A DNA stretch of 64,000 bases from assembly GCA_964036195.1 (NCBI GenBank), contig OZ038450.1, positions 10,914,701-10,978,700 on the forward strand. Direction: 5' to 3'. The stretch's first letter is position 1, and every line of letters starts with the position of its first letter. Below the pieces are notes generated by a model that worked only from the letters and a program-made list of their open reading frames with translations, made no database searches and had not been told where the DNA came from. The stretch comes from Sphaerolaimus hirsutus. Lineage: Eukaryota; Nematoda; Chromadorea; Monhysterida; Sphaerolaimidae. Position numbers and translations under genes: made by a program. Shown in pieces: positions 32,433 to 44,867 of this stretch.

Positions 32433-32860
32433 GTATTTATCATGAGGGTAGGTGTATACGATCAGCAATAAAGTATTGTAAGTAAATACATTCGTTTAAA
32501 ATACATGCCTGTCTACTGAACATTTTTACACGCTTATCTGCCTACGTACATACATAAATACACATGCATGCTTGCAGAAGCACGGTTTTTGTATGTAAAC
32601 ACTAACACCTGCATATTTTAACTAAAAACATGGGTAAATATATAAATACATAAATTGTACATCCCTATGAAATTTGAGCTCAATAAGCCGTTGTCGCGGT
32701 TTTTAAATGGCACGAAGGTTGCTCAAATAACTGATATCTTAATGAGTTAGTTGATATGTAGTTAGTCACTTGGTTGTATAGCAGGAATGTGATAAGTGGC
32801 AGGGCAGATAGTCATTACCATATTACTTGCCAAAATCAATGCTCTCAGCACAGCAACGAA
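32433..32860. other. AT-rich spacer
   Basis: No ORF, repeat boundary or motif recognised. Confidence 0.4.
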
Positions 32861-32861
32861 T

Positions 32862-33134
32862 GGCCAATAGTAGCAAAAAGCACCATGGCGCTTTTGGCAC
32901 TTGGCGCGATATTGCTGTGGCGTCATTGGCGCTTGGCGCCATGCCTGTGACATGCGCCATAACGCTTTTGGCACTTGACGCTATTTTTGCCTGGCGCCAG
33001 GAACAAAATGCCTGGCGCTAACACTTGGTGCTTCTGGCGCTTGGCGCCATTTTGCTGTGGCGGCATTGGCGCTTGGCGCTAAGGGTCGGAAAAGCGCCAT
33101 GGGCTTTTGGCGCTTGGCGCTTTTCACATCACTA
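32862..33134. mobile_element. GGCGCC-repeat element, degenerate left end
   Basis: Runs of TTGGCGCTTGGCGCCA words end in CGCTTTTCACATCACTA, matching the right end (TTTACATCACTA) of the hAT-like 42541-44516 element. The left terminus is not clear and no 8-bp duplication is visible. Confidence 0.6.
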
Positions 33135-34280
33135 TGCATGATACACCTGCAAATTTGTTTCTATAACTGGACAGGTTTTCCTTGTAGAAATAGAAGTGCC
33201 GAAACAAGAAATCAACTTTGTGTTTGAAGGGTAGTAAAATTTTTCCCTGAAGAAAATTACATGAAGGTCCATTATTACATATCCCATTATTTCACAACTC
33301 ACAAGTGGCGTTTACACTCTCAAACATTCAAACATGAAAGCCAAAAAATTTTTGTCTGCACACATGACAGTGTAAATGCTGGCTGCTGCTTAATACTTTT
33401 TCCACACCTGTGGAATATACTAGCAGATCCTCTGAGGACACTCTGTCCACTATTCCTGTATTTTACACTTTCACAGATACAAAATAACATACATTTTTGT
33501 GGACTTTCACTATGGATATCAAGGCAGTTTGTATTTAGATGACAATGCATCCATTCACTGCTGTGTTATCCATTCATGATAATTCCCTCACTCTTTAGGG
33601 GTGGATGATACTCTCACACCCATTTAGGATAAAATTTCCTGATGTGGGAATCAAAATTCTCAATTTACTGTGTTAAATGTATGATCAAGAGGAAAAGCCT
33701 TGCCCAATGCACACATGATGCATTTGCACAGTATTGCTAACTATCAAGTTCTGCAATGAAGTAACTTATTAGTCAGAACTCAGGAGCAACCATCACCTAA
33801 TTGTATACTTTTATGCTATTTTTAAAAATCTAAGAATGCATTTAGTGCTCGCAAATGAATATAATGCAAAAATTATATAGTGCTTGTCACTGACCCACAT
33901 TGGAGATTAACTAACACATCTCAAATAATGTTGCACACATATTTTCTGTACTTTTAATGAACACACAAGAATACAAAAGAGGAGTGCATTCATTTTGTGT
34001 AACTAAATAATGTTTGGATCTCTCCTAACATTCCCTCAGGTGATCCTGGTTTGTGGCACAAAAACAGCTGGATTTTGCATAAGGAGTGCTTGAATGCTTT
34101 TTTAGATTACGCACGCCTGTATTTCGATTTTTCCTCGCGTAGGCGTTCAATATCTGAAGTTCACGCTCTGTAGATATTGCGGTGCTTGTTCAAGTCGAGT
34201 GCGCGGATAATGAAGCGCATCAGAATCAACAGGCGTGCATGAAGATAAATGTTGTACCCATTTTATGCGTCCATCTACAT
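33135..34280. other. spacer without recognised features
   Basis: AT-rich, short spurious ORFs only, no repeat ends seen. Confidence 0.4.
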
Positions 34281-34472
34281 TATACCCGGCGGACCGCAAG
34301 TATGCGCGGAATTCTATCATAATTTAATGAATCCAATCGTGTGATAAATTTCGTAATTGATCATTTCATAGTAAAAAATATCACGATGAAAAAATGTGTA
34401 CCTAATTTTTGGTTCATTATTCAGATGGGTTATGGTAGGTTTCCATACTAAGTGTGATCTCCGCCGAGTATA
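34281..34472. mobile_element. TATAC(C/T)CGGCGGACC element, short copy
   Basis: It starts TATACCCGGCGGACCGCAAG and ends TCTCCGCCGAGTATA, inverted ends shared with the 8408 and 57147 copies. 192 bp, no ORF. Confidence 0.65.
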
Positions 34473-34539
34473 CATAGGTACATATTTAAATACATCTAAA
34501 ATACCAGCTGTAATCTTTCGAACCACCCGCAGCGGAGTA

Positions 34540-34970
34540 AAAAGTGAAAAGGCACAAATGCGAACGGCGCAAGTGTGCTCGAGCAAGTGGATAATAAAGA
34601 GCGGACGATCATAGGTGAAAAAGTGGGGGCGTAGCGCTGGCGGCGTTCTAACCAGCCAAGCGACACGCGAAGTGCTCCATGGGGGGGCGAGGGGGGGCGG
34701 CGCCAAATGGCTGACATTTCGTTGTGCCATAACCTCGCGCGGCAGCGCCGCATGTAAATGCACGTTTCGATGGAAGTACGGCGGCCGGAATGCGCTAGGT
34801 AAGGCGGCGCGGGGAGCAGACGCAGCGTGCAAAGAGCATCCAGCCGTCCGGCTACTTGCACAGATGCATGGTGAATAAATTCTCGTGAAAAGCAGGGGAG
34901 CGCGTCCCGAGCATGCGCTAGAACAGTGGCAGACAGCCATAAGCACCCCTCGCGCTCCTAAAGGCTCTAC
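34540..34970. other. GC-rich segment of unknown function
   Basis: A CpG-rich block around 34610-34840 is open in several frames on both strands, but none shows a recognisable domain or convincing splice structure. It may be a CpG island or an unrecognised exon. Confidence 0.3.
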
Positions 34971-34984
34971 GCACGCTGGCTTTT

Positions 34985-35162
34985 TTACCGAACTTTTGTA
35001 AACTCATACATCGGCTTTGCACGAATTTCAGTTTACCGGAATGAGGTTGCCGTCAACTACAGTTGATGGGGATACAAAAACTCATTCCAGTAAACTCACA
35101 TGCACTGGAAGTGGTTTAAGGAGTTTTCAATTTTTTGTTGAAAACTAGTGTGTGTAAGTACA
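34985..35162. repeat. dispersed repeat related to STARD10 intron 1 and 43900-44060
   Basis: AAACTCATACATCGGCTTTG, CGTCAACTACAGTTGATG and CTCATTCCAGTAAACTCA words occur in the same order as in the other copies; GAAAACTAGTGTGTGTAAG closes it. Confidence 0.5.
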
Positions 35163-35648
35163 AGGAAGCACGTTTCAAAATACTCCGGTCGACGAGCTGT
35201 CTTAAAATTAGATACAAGGTCTGCTAATATCGATACAGGATTAGCTTCTATTGATCCGTAGACAAACTTTTTCAGCAGCCGTGATTAACAATGGAGATAA
35301 CCGGAAATTCTAAAACGAGATTTTCCGAGTTTTCAATTTTTTCGGTTGACAAAAAACACTCAAAATAATGTTTTGACAAGAATTCTGCAACCGTACAAAA
35401 GTGCTCAATAATGTCTGACGATCTCGATGCGTTGCGAGCAAGCACCCACAAACATTGGTTTACAATTTTTCAAACACCCGGGAACTTTTGAAACCAGCTA
35501 GGTATACATCGCATGAATGGGGCCACTAGGAATTCTAAAATGGTTCCGGCCAGCTGCAGCAACCGACACATGCAAATACATAAAATATGTACGTATATAT
35601 GTACATACACACATCAGCGCCTCTTCGTCCGCTTTCCACTGAACACCA

Positions 35649-36759
35649 CAGTTGTTAATATGTATTTACATTTACTCGAAAAATACATATACCTGAGTAC
35701 TGGGTTTTACATTTACATATACCGTATTTCTTCAAAATACCCCCAGAGGGTTTATTTTTTCAGAGAGGAAATTTGGGGGGGGGGTATTTCGAGGGGGAGG
35801 GCTTATTCGAGGGGGTTATTATTCGATGCAAACCAACATAAATAAATACATCATGTACATTGACTACATGATGTACATCATTCCAGATGGGGGTATTTCA
35901 AGGGGGGTTATTTGATCCCCAGCTCAAAAACACCTGGGGTATTTCAAGGGGGGGTTAATTCAAAGGGGTATTTTGAGGGAATACAGTAGTTTAAAAAAGT
36001 CTATCCACACAATTTGAACATTTTATGAGACTTCTAATGGACACCACCCTCTATTATATTTCTGGCCCGAAAAAGTCAAAAAATGTACCTTATGTTGGGG
36101 ACCCACAATTCAATTTGGAGAAATACCTTAATAGACATTGGCGCCCGGGCAGCTTTTGTTCAATATCGTGCAGCTACGAGACATTGCTCATTGATTGGTT
36201 CAAATATTGCCTGATCTGTCAAACGACCCCCATTCCAGGGTTCTGTCATGCTGTGTATGTACACATGCATGGAAATTTTTGCAATGTATAGTGCCCCGGG
36301 CACTATGATCAGGATGGGAACTCGGAGACATACAGTACAGAAGACATATTTCGGAAATTTCAATTGCAATTTTTGTTGCTAAAATTACGAAACCTCTAAG
36401 AAATTGTGATTATTTTCCTACAGACATACTAAATAATCATGAAAAATTGACATATGTTTTGTCTACCAGGGTAAAAATTGCTTTCACATGTAAAAAGTAG
36501 TCAGTTTTCCATTTTCAATGATTTACCCATGATTTGAAGTACCCACTTTTACATTTTCTATAAAGAACAGTACAAACTTTTAACGTTTTATGTTGAAAAA
36601 GTACTCACTTCCACATTTTGCTGAAAAAAGTAATTTATTCACATGTACTCATCAGTACGGGTAAAAGAGTATTCTACATTTTCTGTACTCAGGGGTGAGT
36701 ACAATATTATTTCACATATACCTACATATTCTTCGAAAAAGTTCAGTAATTTTACCAAC
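35649..36759. mobile_element. CAGTTGTTAA composite element with nested CCGTATTTC element
   Basis: The left end CACAGTTGTTAATATGTA and right end AATTTTACCAACTCT resemble CAGAGTTGTT-family ends, and the interior carries the same GTACTCA and GTAAAAG repeats. A CCGTATTTCTTCAAAATACC element at 35722-35986 is nested. The flanking 8-bp duplication is imperfect (CTGAACAC/ATAAACAC). Confidence 0.5.
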
Positions 36760-36966
36760 TCTAATAAACACGCTGTCATGACGGATTCAGACAAACGAAT
36801 AGTGCGAAACGAAATGAAGCATGCGGCCGTAAGGCACGTATTTTTTAGATAGGTATTTGGTTCTCATTTCTTTTTCCTTCAAATGAGAAATAAAATCAAA
36901 CAAAACAGCGACTGGATGTTATTATTATGCATGCAGCATCAAAGAGAATCAACCAGCAGATACAGA

Positions 36967-37067
36967 ACTTCATCCATTTGAAAACTATATCAGAACTTGG
37001 ATGTAACTTCATCCATTTGAAAACTTCATAAGAACTTGGAAGTAACTTCATCCATTTGAAAACCAGA
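36967..37067. repeat. tandem repeat, about 42-bp unit, three copies
   Basis: CTTCATCCATTTGAAAAC recurs three times with intervening AGAACTTGGANGTAA, forming a short direct-repeat array. Confidence 0.8.
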
Positions 37068-37115
37068 ATAACTGAACAAGTGCCAAATCAGAGTGACAAG
37101 TGAGAATCCGGTATA

Positions 37116-37495
37116 CCGTATTACCTCGAAATACCCCCATGGGGGTTTATTATTTCACCAGCAAATTTTGAGGGGGGGTTAATTCGAGGGGGGGGGGGTA
37201 TTCGAGGGGGGTCTATTATTTCGCCAGAAATTTTACAAAATTCCCCTGTACTCAGACGTAGAAAAATACAACATTTACAGAGGCGTATGAGTGTTTATAG
37301 GCATATACTACTGTATATACACATAAACCCTTCCCTAACATCACTCAGTCATCAGTTTTAACGTGTGTTCTGCATAATACAGTTCACACACTGTGTTATT
37401 TGTTATGTACATACTGTTTACACTGTATTTGGGGGGGGGGGTTAATTCGAGGGGGGGGGGTTAATTCAAGGGGGGGATAATTCGAGGTAATACGG
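37116..37495. mobile_element. CCGTATTACC-type element, TA-flanked
   Basis: The ends CCGTATTACCTCGAAATACC and TAATTCGAGGTAATACGG are inverted and flanked by TA. Several long G runs (GAGGGGGGGGG, TTGGGGGGGGGG) lie inside. Confidence 0.75.
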
Positions 37496-37604
37496 TAAGT
37501 GATAAGCGGTAAACATTTATGTAAATGACATGTAAACTTCTAACCGACACATCCTGTATGAAAATGAATGCTTCTCATTAATAAGTGCACTTTTCACTTG
37601 ACAC

Positions 37605-38275
37605 TAGGGTGTCAAATTTCCGTTTTCTGTTTCCGTTTTCCGCAGGCAATTTTTTTCTGTTTTCCGTTCCGTTTTCTGGCTGCTGAATTTTTTCCGTTTT
37701 CCGTTCCGTTTTCCGGCCACTTTTTTTCCGTTTCTGCTTTTCCGGCTCATTTTCCGTTTTCCGGCTCATTTTTCCGTTTTCCGGCTAAATTTTCAGTTTT
37801 TCCACCTTTTTCCATTTTCTGCCTCAATTTCCAGTTTTTCCCGCCTTTTTTCCATTTTCCGCCACAATTTTCCTTCGGTTCTGTCTCATTTTACCTTGTT
37901 CTGGCTCAACTTTCTGTTTTCTGTATCAGCCAAACTGGTAAACATTCATACAGATTGTCAATCATGTAAAAAAATCTGTTTCCAGCAAAATTTCTGCAAA
38001 TTTTTTCCACTTCCAGCAAAATTTCAGCAAATTTTATCCGTTTTCCGGCAAAAATTTCAGCAAATTTTTTCATTTCCATGCAAATTCCATTTTTCCGTTT
38101 CCGTTTTTCCGGCCCCTTTTTCCGTTTTCCGGCCGCTGAAATTTTTTTTCCGTTTCCGTTTCCGTTTTCCGCCAAGTGCAAATTTTTTTCCGTTTTCCGT
38201 TCCGTTTTCCGGCTGCTGAAATTTTTTTCCCGTTTCCGTTTCCGTTTTCCGTTAAAAATTTTTTTTGACACCTTA
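37605..38275. mobile_element. hAT-like element filled with CCGTTTTCCG repeats
   Basis: The ends TAGGGTGTCAAA and TTTGACACCTTA are flanked by a perfect 8-bp duplication CTTGACAC (37597-37604 and 38276-38283). The interior is TTTCCGTTTTCCGGC words in the opposite orientation to 1595-2158. The ORFs across it are translations of the repeat. Confidence 0.88.
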
Positions 38276-38438
38276 CTTGACACTACCTAATCACATGCAT
38301 TATACCCAAGTGCCCTCCAAATGACTTGTGTCACTGTGCGTGTGGATTCAATTTACGAGATTGCTACTCAACTGTCAAAATGTGCTGATAAATTATTTGT
38401 TTTGATTAGTTTGCGTCAGTCATTTTTTCGCCAGTCAT

Positions 38439-38627
38439 TAACACCTTCCCGGTCACTTCCAGCACCCTATTTTTGATTTCACTTGTGACATCGTATCTCC
38501 AGTTCTAGGGCGCGCCAGAAGCTGAGACTTGGGTGAGATATTGGCGCTACCCCCCTCTACTTCGCATGAATGGGCGGGGGGGTCGCGGCGACCCCTTACA
38601 GGGTGGGTCGCCCTAAGTGCAAAATTG
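38439..38627. mobile_element. single arm of the AACACCTTCCCGGTC element
   Basis: AACACCTTCCCGGTCACTTCC through GGCGACCC...GGGTGGGTCGCC matches one arm of the palindrome at 39843-40245; the other arm is missing. Confidence 0.6.
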
Positions 38628-39842
38628 ATGTGGGAAAATGTGTCATCCTCTACGTTCTGGACACTTTACATTCCACCCATACTATTTTACCTCAGTTTAC
38701 ATTTTACTATCTTTCATGGATTTATTTTTTTAGACACAGTACTTTAAATTCTATTGTTGATCATAAATACAAATATAGCTTTTTCATTGGGTACACCGTT
38801 TTTCTGCGAGGTTTATTTTTTCAGTGTAAACTGTGAAGGGGGAATTTAGAGGAAATACAGTATTTATTTAATGGGATGTGTGCGCAATAAGGAATATTAG
38901 TATTGCATGCTCTCATAACTTTCTCAGGGAATGTAAAGTGTTGCTTCTCATAGAATGTAATGTGTGCGGATTATAGGATAAAAATTGGAACCTTTTCACA
39001 GGATAAAAATTAGAGCAGTAAACTTAGTACCTACTTTGGAATGTTTACTGTGCATTATCAAAGAATGTAAAATGATTAGAATGTAAAGCGATGCATTTAA
39101 ACCATCCGACCGAATCAAATCGTGATGTCGACCGACTGACGATTTGCACCAGAAAACCAATATAGTTATGCACGAACGGGACGCATCCATAGATGAAACT
39201 CCCCCCAGAATAAAACACTTTATTTCAAGATGAAATGTGATACGCTTGGGATTATTACCATTATAATAAAAATATAATATTGAAAGTAGAAACAGAAGCC
39301 ACGCTGTGGTGCTACAGAACCCAAACTTCTTATTTCATATGGACATACCTAAATTACTGCAAAGTTCTGTACAAATCTGGCGCACACCCACAATCCACAT
39401 AGCAGCGTAAATTCTGAGCATTTATCAACTAGGTAATGTGCGGCCAATGTACTGCCCAAAGGTTAGGAAAGCCACTCACCGGGTTTTTACTAATAGTCGG
39501 TTGTAAAGTAATATTTACAAAACTACTGCCGCGCAGATAATGATGAAAAGGGAGCTGGAAAAGAACAAATATATGCGGACAAAAATGACACCAAGCACCG
39601 AGGGTATAGGTTCACTGGTGGGTAGCATTTTGGGGGAGGGGTTTACCACGAAGCACGGAGTTTATATACCTAACTAACGACTCAGCCAAAATTGCTGAAA
39701 TTTACATATGGCATAACTTTATGTCGGGGCTCAATTGAACTTGCAAGGCAGTATTTTAACAACAGTGACACTCTTGAATCGAGTTGGGGTAGGTCTGAAA
39801 AGTGGTAAATTTTTCGATAATTTGTGGTGAAAAAAACATATA

Positions 39843-40245
39843 AACACCTTCCCGGTCACGTCCGGCAGCCATTTTTTGATTTTACTCTTTATATCCTATG
39901 CCCAGTTCTAGGGCGCCCCCGATGCTGAAACTTGGGGGAGATATTGGCGCAACCCCCCTCTACTTAGCATGAATTGGGGGGGGGGGGGGGGTCGCGGCGA
40001 CCCCGCTCAGGGTGGGTCGCCTAAGTGCAAATTTTTTTGTGGCTTTTTTTGGTGTCCCACAGCAGGTCCGGCACCCACTTAGGGCGACCCACCCTGAGAG
40101 GGGTCGCCGCGACCCCCCCCCCAATTCATGCGAAGTAGAGGGGGGTTGCGCCAATATCTCCTTCAAGTTTCAGCCTCGGGGACGCCCTAGAACTGGGGAT
40201 AGGATATAAGAAGTAAAATCAGCCGGACGAGACCGGGAAGGTGTT
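39843..40245. repeat. fold-back element, AACACCTTCCCGGTC ends
   Basis: Two arms of nearly 190 bp are inverted copies (AACACCTTCCCGGTCACGTC and its inverse), TA-flanked, around a short centre near 40040. Each arm contains a long C or G run next to GTCGCGGCGACCCC. Confidence 0.88.
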
Positions 40246-41593
40246 TAGGTATGTACACCTATTTCACTTACAAAATTGTGCCACTAATCAGACTTCAAAA
40301 AGTAAATCTTAAAGTTGAATGTTTTGAATGTCAAACGGATCAAATGGACTGAGAAATAGCTATTATAGGTAAATGTTGAAGCTTTGTATGTGTGTAACAT
40401 TATCATAAAATGTAAAACCTTTAATATTTAAGTTGACGTTCTTATGTTCGCTTTTATATTTAGTTAATTCAATTTATTAAGATTCCATTTTAATTCACAT
40501 TCCATTTTTAACATCTTCACATTTGTCATTTAATATCTCAAGCGATCTTGTTTACAACGTGCGCTTTACGTTGCTCACATATTTAGATCTTAGTCATTGC
40601 TCACATTCCGCCACATTTCCTTGACAAGCAGCACGCAAATACGCCGACATGTTTATGTTAAGCGGCGGGCTCGCCCCAAGCGAGGGGCCGGGCCCGCGCG
40701 CCATTTCAAATGTTGTCTGGCTTGTCTCACATTTTCACTATCTTGCCAGTTTAGCTCGCTTTTCATCGGAGAAGCGAGCGGGCAAGGACTAAACTTTCAC
40801 AATTGGAAATGTTGGGTAAAAATCGGAGATTAGAGCCGACCGATTGGCGCCAAGCTAGTCGCCATCGGTCTGGCCCTTAAAAGCCGATCTCACAGCTAAA
40901 ATCGGCAGTGTTTGCAACCTCGTCAACTTCACACGAATCTCTTCCTAGGATCTAAATAAGCGCCGTTGTCACTTTATTAAGTCGCTTATTTTTGGTGCTA
41001 AGTTTAACCCTTGGTGCTTTAAGTCACCTCAGTGCTTTATTCACACCCGCGCTGTTTGAGGTGCTTTGTTCACAACCGCGCCACTTAATTATCGCCTTTT
41101 GTCGTAATTAAGTGCCTTCTTTAAATTGCCCCATTTCTCCGGTAATTAGAGCTTCTTTTACATTTCATTTAAGTAATTAATTTAGCTGTAAATTAATTCC
41201 TTTATTTACGTATATTTTATATATTTTATTTACATTTATTTCTTTGTATTTAATTGTCTAAATAAAATCGTTCGTCAAAACCTTTTGAAAACAATCTAAA
41301 TTTGCTTCACACTAACTCACGTCAATTCACTTCAACTCAACTAATCACATTTGATAAAATAACGGAACGTCAACTAAGAGACGACGCTTCACGTCAACTT
41401 TCATACGTTCACATTTGTCCTCTTCCTCGGTTAGGAATAGGAGCTCGTTCACAAGTCAATTCAACAAGTTCCGTATTATTTTACAGTATGGACCAGGTGA
41501 CACCAAAAATCCGAAAAATTTAGGGTTTTTTTTAGAAAAACCCCACCCCCCATAGAAAGATGCGTTAAAGTCAGCCCCGCCATGAGTCCATAC
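40246..41593. other. spacer with a GC-rich patch but no recognised gene
   Basis: The 40660-40720 patch (GGGCCGGGCCCGCGCG) is GC-rich; the rest is AT-rich. No ORF above background, no repeat ends identified. Confidence 0.35.
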
Positions 41594-41855
41594 TAGGGTG
41601 TCAACTAATTTTTTTACGGAAAACGGAAATGGAAAAATATTTGCACTTGCCGGAAAACGGAACGGAAAACGGCAAAATATGTGCCTGCGGAAAGCGGAAA
41701 ACGGAAAGAATTTAGCCTGCAGAAAAGCGGAAACGGAAAATTTTTTGCACTTGCCTGAAAACGGAAACGGAAAATTTTTTGCACTTGCCGGAAAACGGAA
41801 CGGTTAAAACAGAAAAAAATTGCCTGCGAAAAGCGGAAACGGAAATTTGAAGGGT
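41594..41855. mobile_element. GGAAAACGG-family element, degenerate right end
   Basis: It starts TAGGGTGTCAAC, as the 1595 element does, and is filled with GGAAAACGGAACGG and TTTGCACTTGCC words. The right end is decayed and no clean duplication remains. Confidence 0.65.
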
Positions 41856-42042
41856 GGAACTCATACACTGTCACCTAGTGCCCGAGGGAAGTTACCAGAT
41901 AGATTGTATCTTGTGGTCATCGATCTAAAACCCAAATGAACTTATAAAAAAAAATTAACTCTACAGTCGGAGATAATTGATAAACCAAGCCACCTAGAGT
42001 TAAATAGCAGGCGCAGCAAACTTCAATACTGGTTCAAACTTA

Positions 42043-42374
42043 CCGTAAATCCTCGAATAAGTCCCCCGGGAGTTATTTTGTACTCAAATTTTTTTGAGGG
42101 CGGAGTTATTCGAGGGGTGGGTGTATTTTTTCGTCGGAATATTGAGTAAAAAGCATGATCAATATATCATCCGAATGGGGTTAAGTTAGTTGCATAAACA
42201 TGAAAGCCCGAATAAAAATCCCAAAATCCATGCAATGAAATCAATGCTAAATAGTGTGCATCAACTGCAAAATAATGCACACTTTTAATGAACATAAATA
42301 TACATACATAGGTTTTTTATACGCGGACTTTTTCCGACACATAAAAGAGGGGGGACTTTTTCGAGGATTTACGG
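42043..42374. mobile_element. CCGTAAATCC-type element, TA-flanked
   Basis: The ends CCGTAAATCCTCGAATAAG and TTTTCGAGGATTTACGG are inverted and flanked by TA. A third end variant of the CCGTATTTCC group. Confidence 0.75.
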
Positions 42375-42751
42375 TAGTCTAAACTTTTACTCGAACACCG
42401 TAAGAGCGCATACATCCAACAGGCAGCAGCAAGTCTTGGCGCGAACACTTGACGCGGCGCGGCCGGCGGCAGGAATTGCTGGGGAAATCAAATTGCGTCG
42501 CATGTCGAAAGCCGGCCTCATTACCACGAGTGCACTGGACTAGTGATGTAAACAGCGCCTAGAGTTTGGCGCCAAGCGCCATGGCGCCAGGCGTCACAGG
42601 ACAATAGTGCCATGGCCCATGGTGCATTTTGCATCATGGTGCCAAGCACCAATGGCGCCAGTGGACCTTGGCGCCAGTCGCCACCACAAAATGGTGTAAA
42701 TATCCACAGATTTGCATCGTATACCCAAATTACTACAGTGTGCCTACACAC

Positions 42752-42986
42752 ACACTAGTTTTCACCGCGACTTCGTGTGAAAACTGAAATTTTTTCAAAT
42801 GCAAATCAACGAACATGGTTGAATGATTTAATTTAATTTAAATTAGAATTTAAATTAATGAAAGTTAAGCTTTGAAAATTTGAAAACTAAAACACCTATA
42901 GCATACAATAAGAGTAGGCTGGATGTCGCCATGTCGCCATTTCAGTTTTCACATCAGTCACGGTGAAAACTAGTGTGTGTAGGGCC
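42752..42986. mobile_element. CACTAGTTTTCACCG terminal-inverted-repeat element
   Basis: Left CACACACTAGTTTTCACCG and right CGGTGAAAACTAGTGTGTG are inverted; the inner TGAAAACTGAAAT is also mirrored near the right end. Isolated ends of the same family lie near 35150 and 58795. Confidence 0.65.
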
Positions 42987-43228
42987 ATTGTATCAAATCA
43001 AATCAAATCAACTTTATAGCGCTCTGGCGGCGGGCGTCAAATGGGTAAAAAGAAATAAACTGTCACCATCATGTCTCCAGTTTTAGTGTTGTAAAGTCTC
43101 AGTTGCACTTTTTGAAACCTTTCCAGCCTAATTTTTATTACAGGTTATTTTCTGGCTGAAGACGTATTCTCTATTGGAAGTCAACATTCTCTTCTGTTAC
43201 ATACTCACCCATAGATTTTTTACAAATA

Positions 43229-44298
43229 CTGTATTTCCTCAAAATACTCCCATGGGTTCATCACTTCACCAGCAAATTTTAAGGGAAAATTAAATTGAGG
43301 GGGTTATTCAAGGGGGTAATTATTTTGCCAGAAATTTAACAGTTAATATATAATAATAACAGTTGTGTAAATAGAAGCATTTATACACATATTGGTCTGT
43401 TGCATGTTTTTGCCATTTCAGGATCGTTTCGCATTGGAGCGTCCAGCCTGGACGGTCCAGAATGATCAGTGGGGTTTCAGCCGGGTTATATAACCTGGCA
43501 TTAATGAAATTGTAAAATTTTACTGTGAAATTGATTATGTAAAAGTGGATCCAGTCCTCCTAATCCATCTCTCAATAATGTCCAAAACTCAACATGCACA
43601 GCCCATTTCCAGAGTTTCGGATTTTTCAGTGAAATTCCAATGTAAAATCAGTTGGAAACATAAAGTTGGTGACATTTAAAATAATCTACTTTATGTACCT
43701 AATCAATTTCGCGCTAAACTTTTTTTCTTTAATTTTATGTCGAGCTCAATTCCACCCCGACTGAAAGTGAAACCTCACGATCCAGGAAGATTCAATGGGA
43801 GACGATACTGAAACGACAAAAACTTTTGCAACAAGTCAATACATAAGTATTTATATAGACACAAAATAAAATACCTTTTTAACGGTGCTGTGGACACTAG
43901 TTCACCTAATGCCAGTAATCACGGATTTTGGTAAACTCATAACTTGGCTTAGATAGCATTCGAGTTGATTTTGATGCGTCTGCCAACTACAGCTGAGAGA
44001 GATGTCAAATACCTCATTATGGTAAACTCAAATAAGTTCAAAGCTAATTTACGAGTCACCGAATTCCGTTAACTTCAGTTAGGCAGTTATCTTTTCTGTG
44101 CATCAACAATAAAACTCATTCATTTTTCACGTGTTCTGCTTCATATTGATCAACCAACTGCAGTTTTGTCATTCATATTATCTTAATTTAAGTGGCGATA
44201 TTTCAATCATTATTATTACGTTATTATTTCCTCAGCTCGTTCAGCCTGGGGGTATTTCGAGGGGGTCCATTCAAGGGGGGGTAATTTGAGGAATATGG
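43229..44298. mobile_element. degenerate CCGTATTTCC-family element
   Basis: The left end CTGTATTTCCTCAAAATACTCC and right end GTAATTTGAGGAATATGG are mutated family ends. A fold-back relic and dispersed repeats lie inside. Confidence 0.5.
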
Positions 44299-44680
44299 TA
44301 ACTAGAATTTTGAAGAGTTCATTGTTGAGTGTGTGAATGAAGTGAGAGTGAATTAAAACCATAGGGACTTGGCATTGAAAGTTATAAAGTTGTGAACAGT
44401 TATGGGCAGTGTTAAAAGTCTACCTATTGCACTAAATGTACCACATCATTTGCTACGCCACAGGGAAATGGCGTCAACCGCCAAAAGCGCCTGATGCCAG
44501 CGCTTTTACATCACTACACTGGACGGTGGCGGGCGGGGCGGGCGGCAATGAGCCTCTGGCACACGCTCGCAGCCGTCCCGCAGGGATATCAGTCGTGACC
44601 GGCGATCGACGCGTGACGAAAGCCGTCGCTTGGTCGGTGTTAAGTGGGTGCGCTAAGCAATGCCGCCATCAGAAACCCTG

Positions 44681-44780
44681 GGGCCAGTTCCGCAAGTGGA
44701 AAAGTAAAAGGTGAACTTAGGTACTCTTAACTTTTCACTTTTAACTTTACTCTCGAATTTGCCACTTGCGGAACTGGCTC
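44681..44780. mobile_element. 100-bp element with 3-bp CTG duplication
   Basis: GGGCCAGTTCCGCAAGTGG and CCACTTGCGGAACTGGCTC are inverted ends, with CTG at 44678-44680 and 44781-44783. The CWG duplication and GGG(G)C-CAGT start resemble the introner family, but the terminus is GGG and not GTG, so it carries no splice donor. Confidence 0.75.
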
Positions 44781-44867
44781 CTGGTCTGGCAGGAAGAACG
44801 AAGCAAAGGTTTTAACTAGGTATATTTACTATTTTCCAGCGAAAGTGTAGGTAGTTTGGGTTTCTAC

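Larger units (their letters stand above)
42541..44516. mobile_element. hAT-like element with GGCGCC repeats, carrying nested elements
   Basis: The ends TAGTGATGTAAACAGCGCC and CAGCGCTTTTACATCACTA are inverted and flanked by a perfect 8-bp duplication CACTGGAC (42533-42540 and 44517-44524). Within it lie an ACTAGTTTTCACCG element (42752-42986), a CTGTATTTCC element (43229-44298) and, inside that, a decayed relative of the 0.5-kb palindromes (about 43440-43790). The insertion splits a GC-rich segment (42430-42540 and 44517-44690). Confidence 0.88.

Noticed and set aside
34317-34946. 209-codon minus-strand ORF
   Set aside because: No domain; it covers a GC-rich patch with ORFs in several frames and runs into AT-rich sequence and a transposon.
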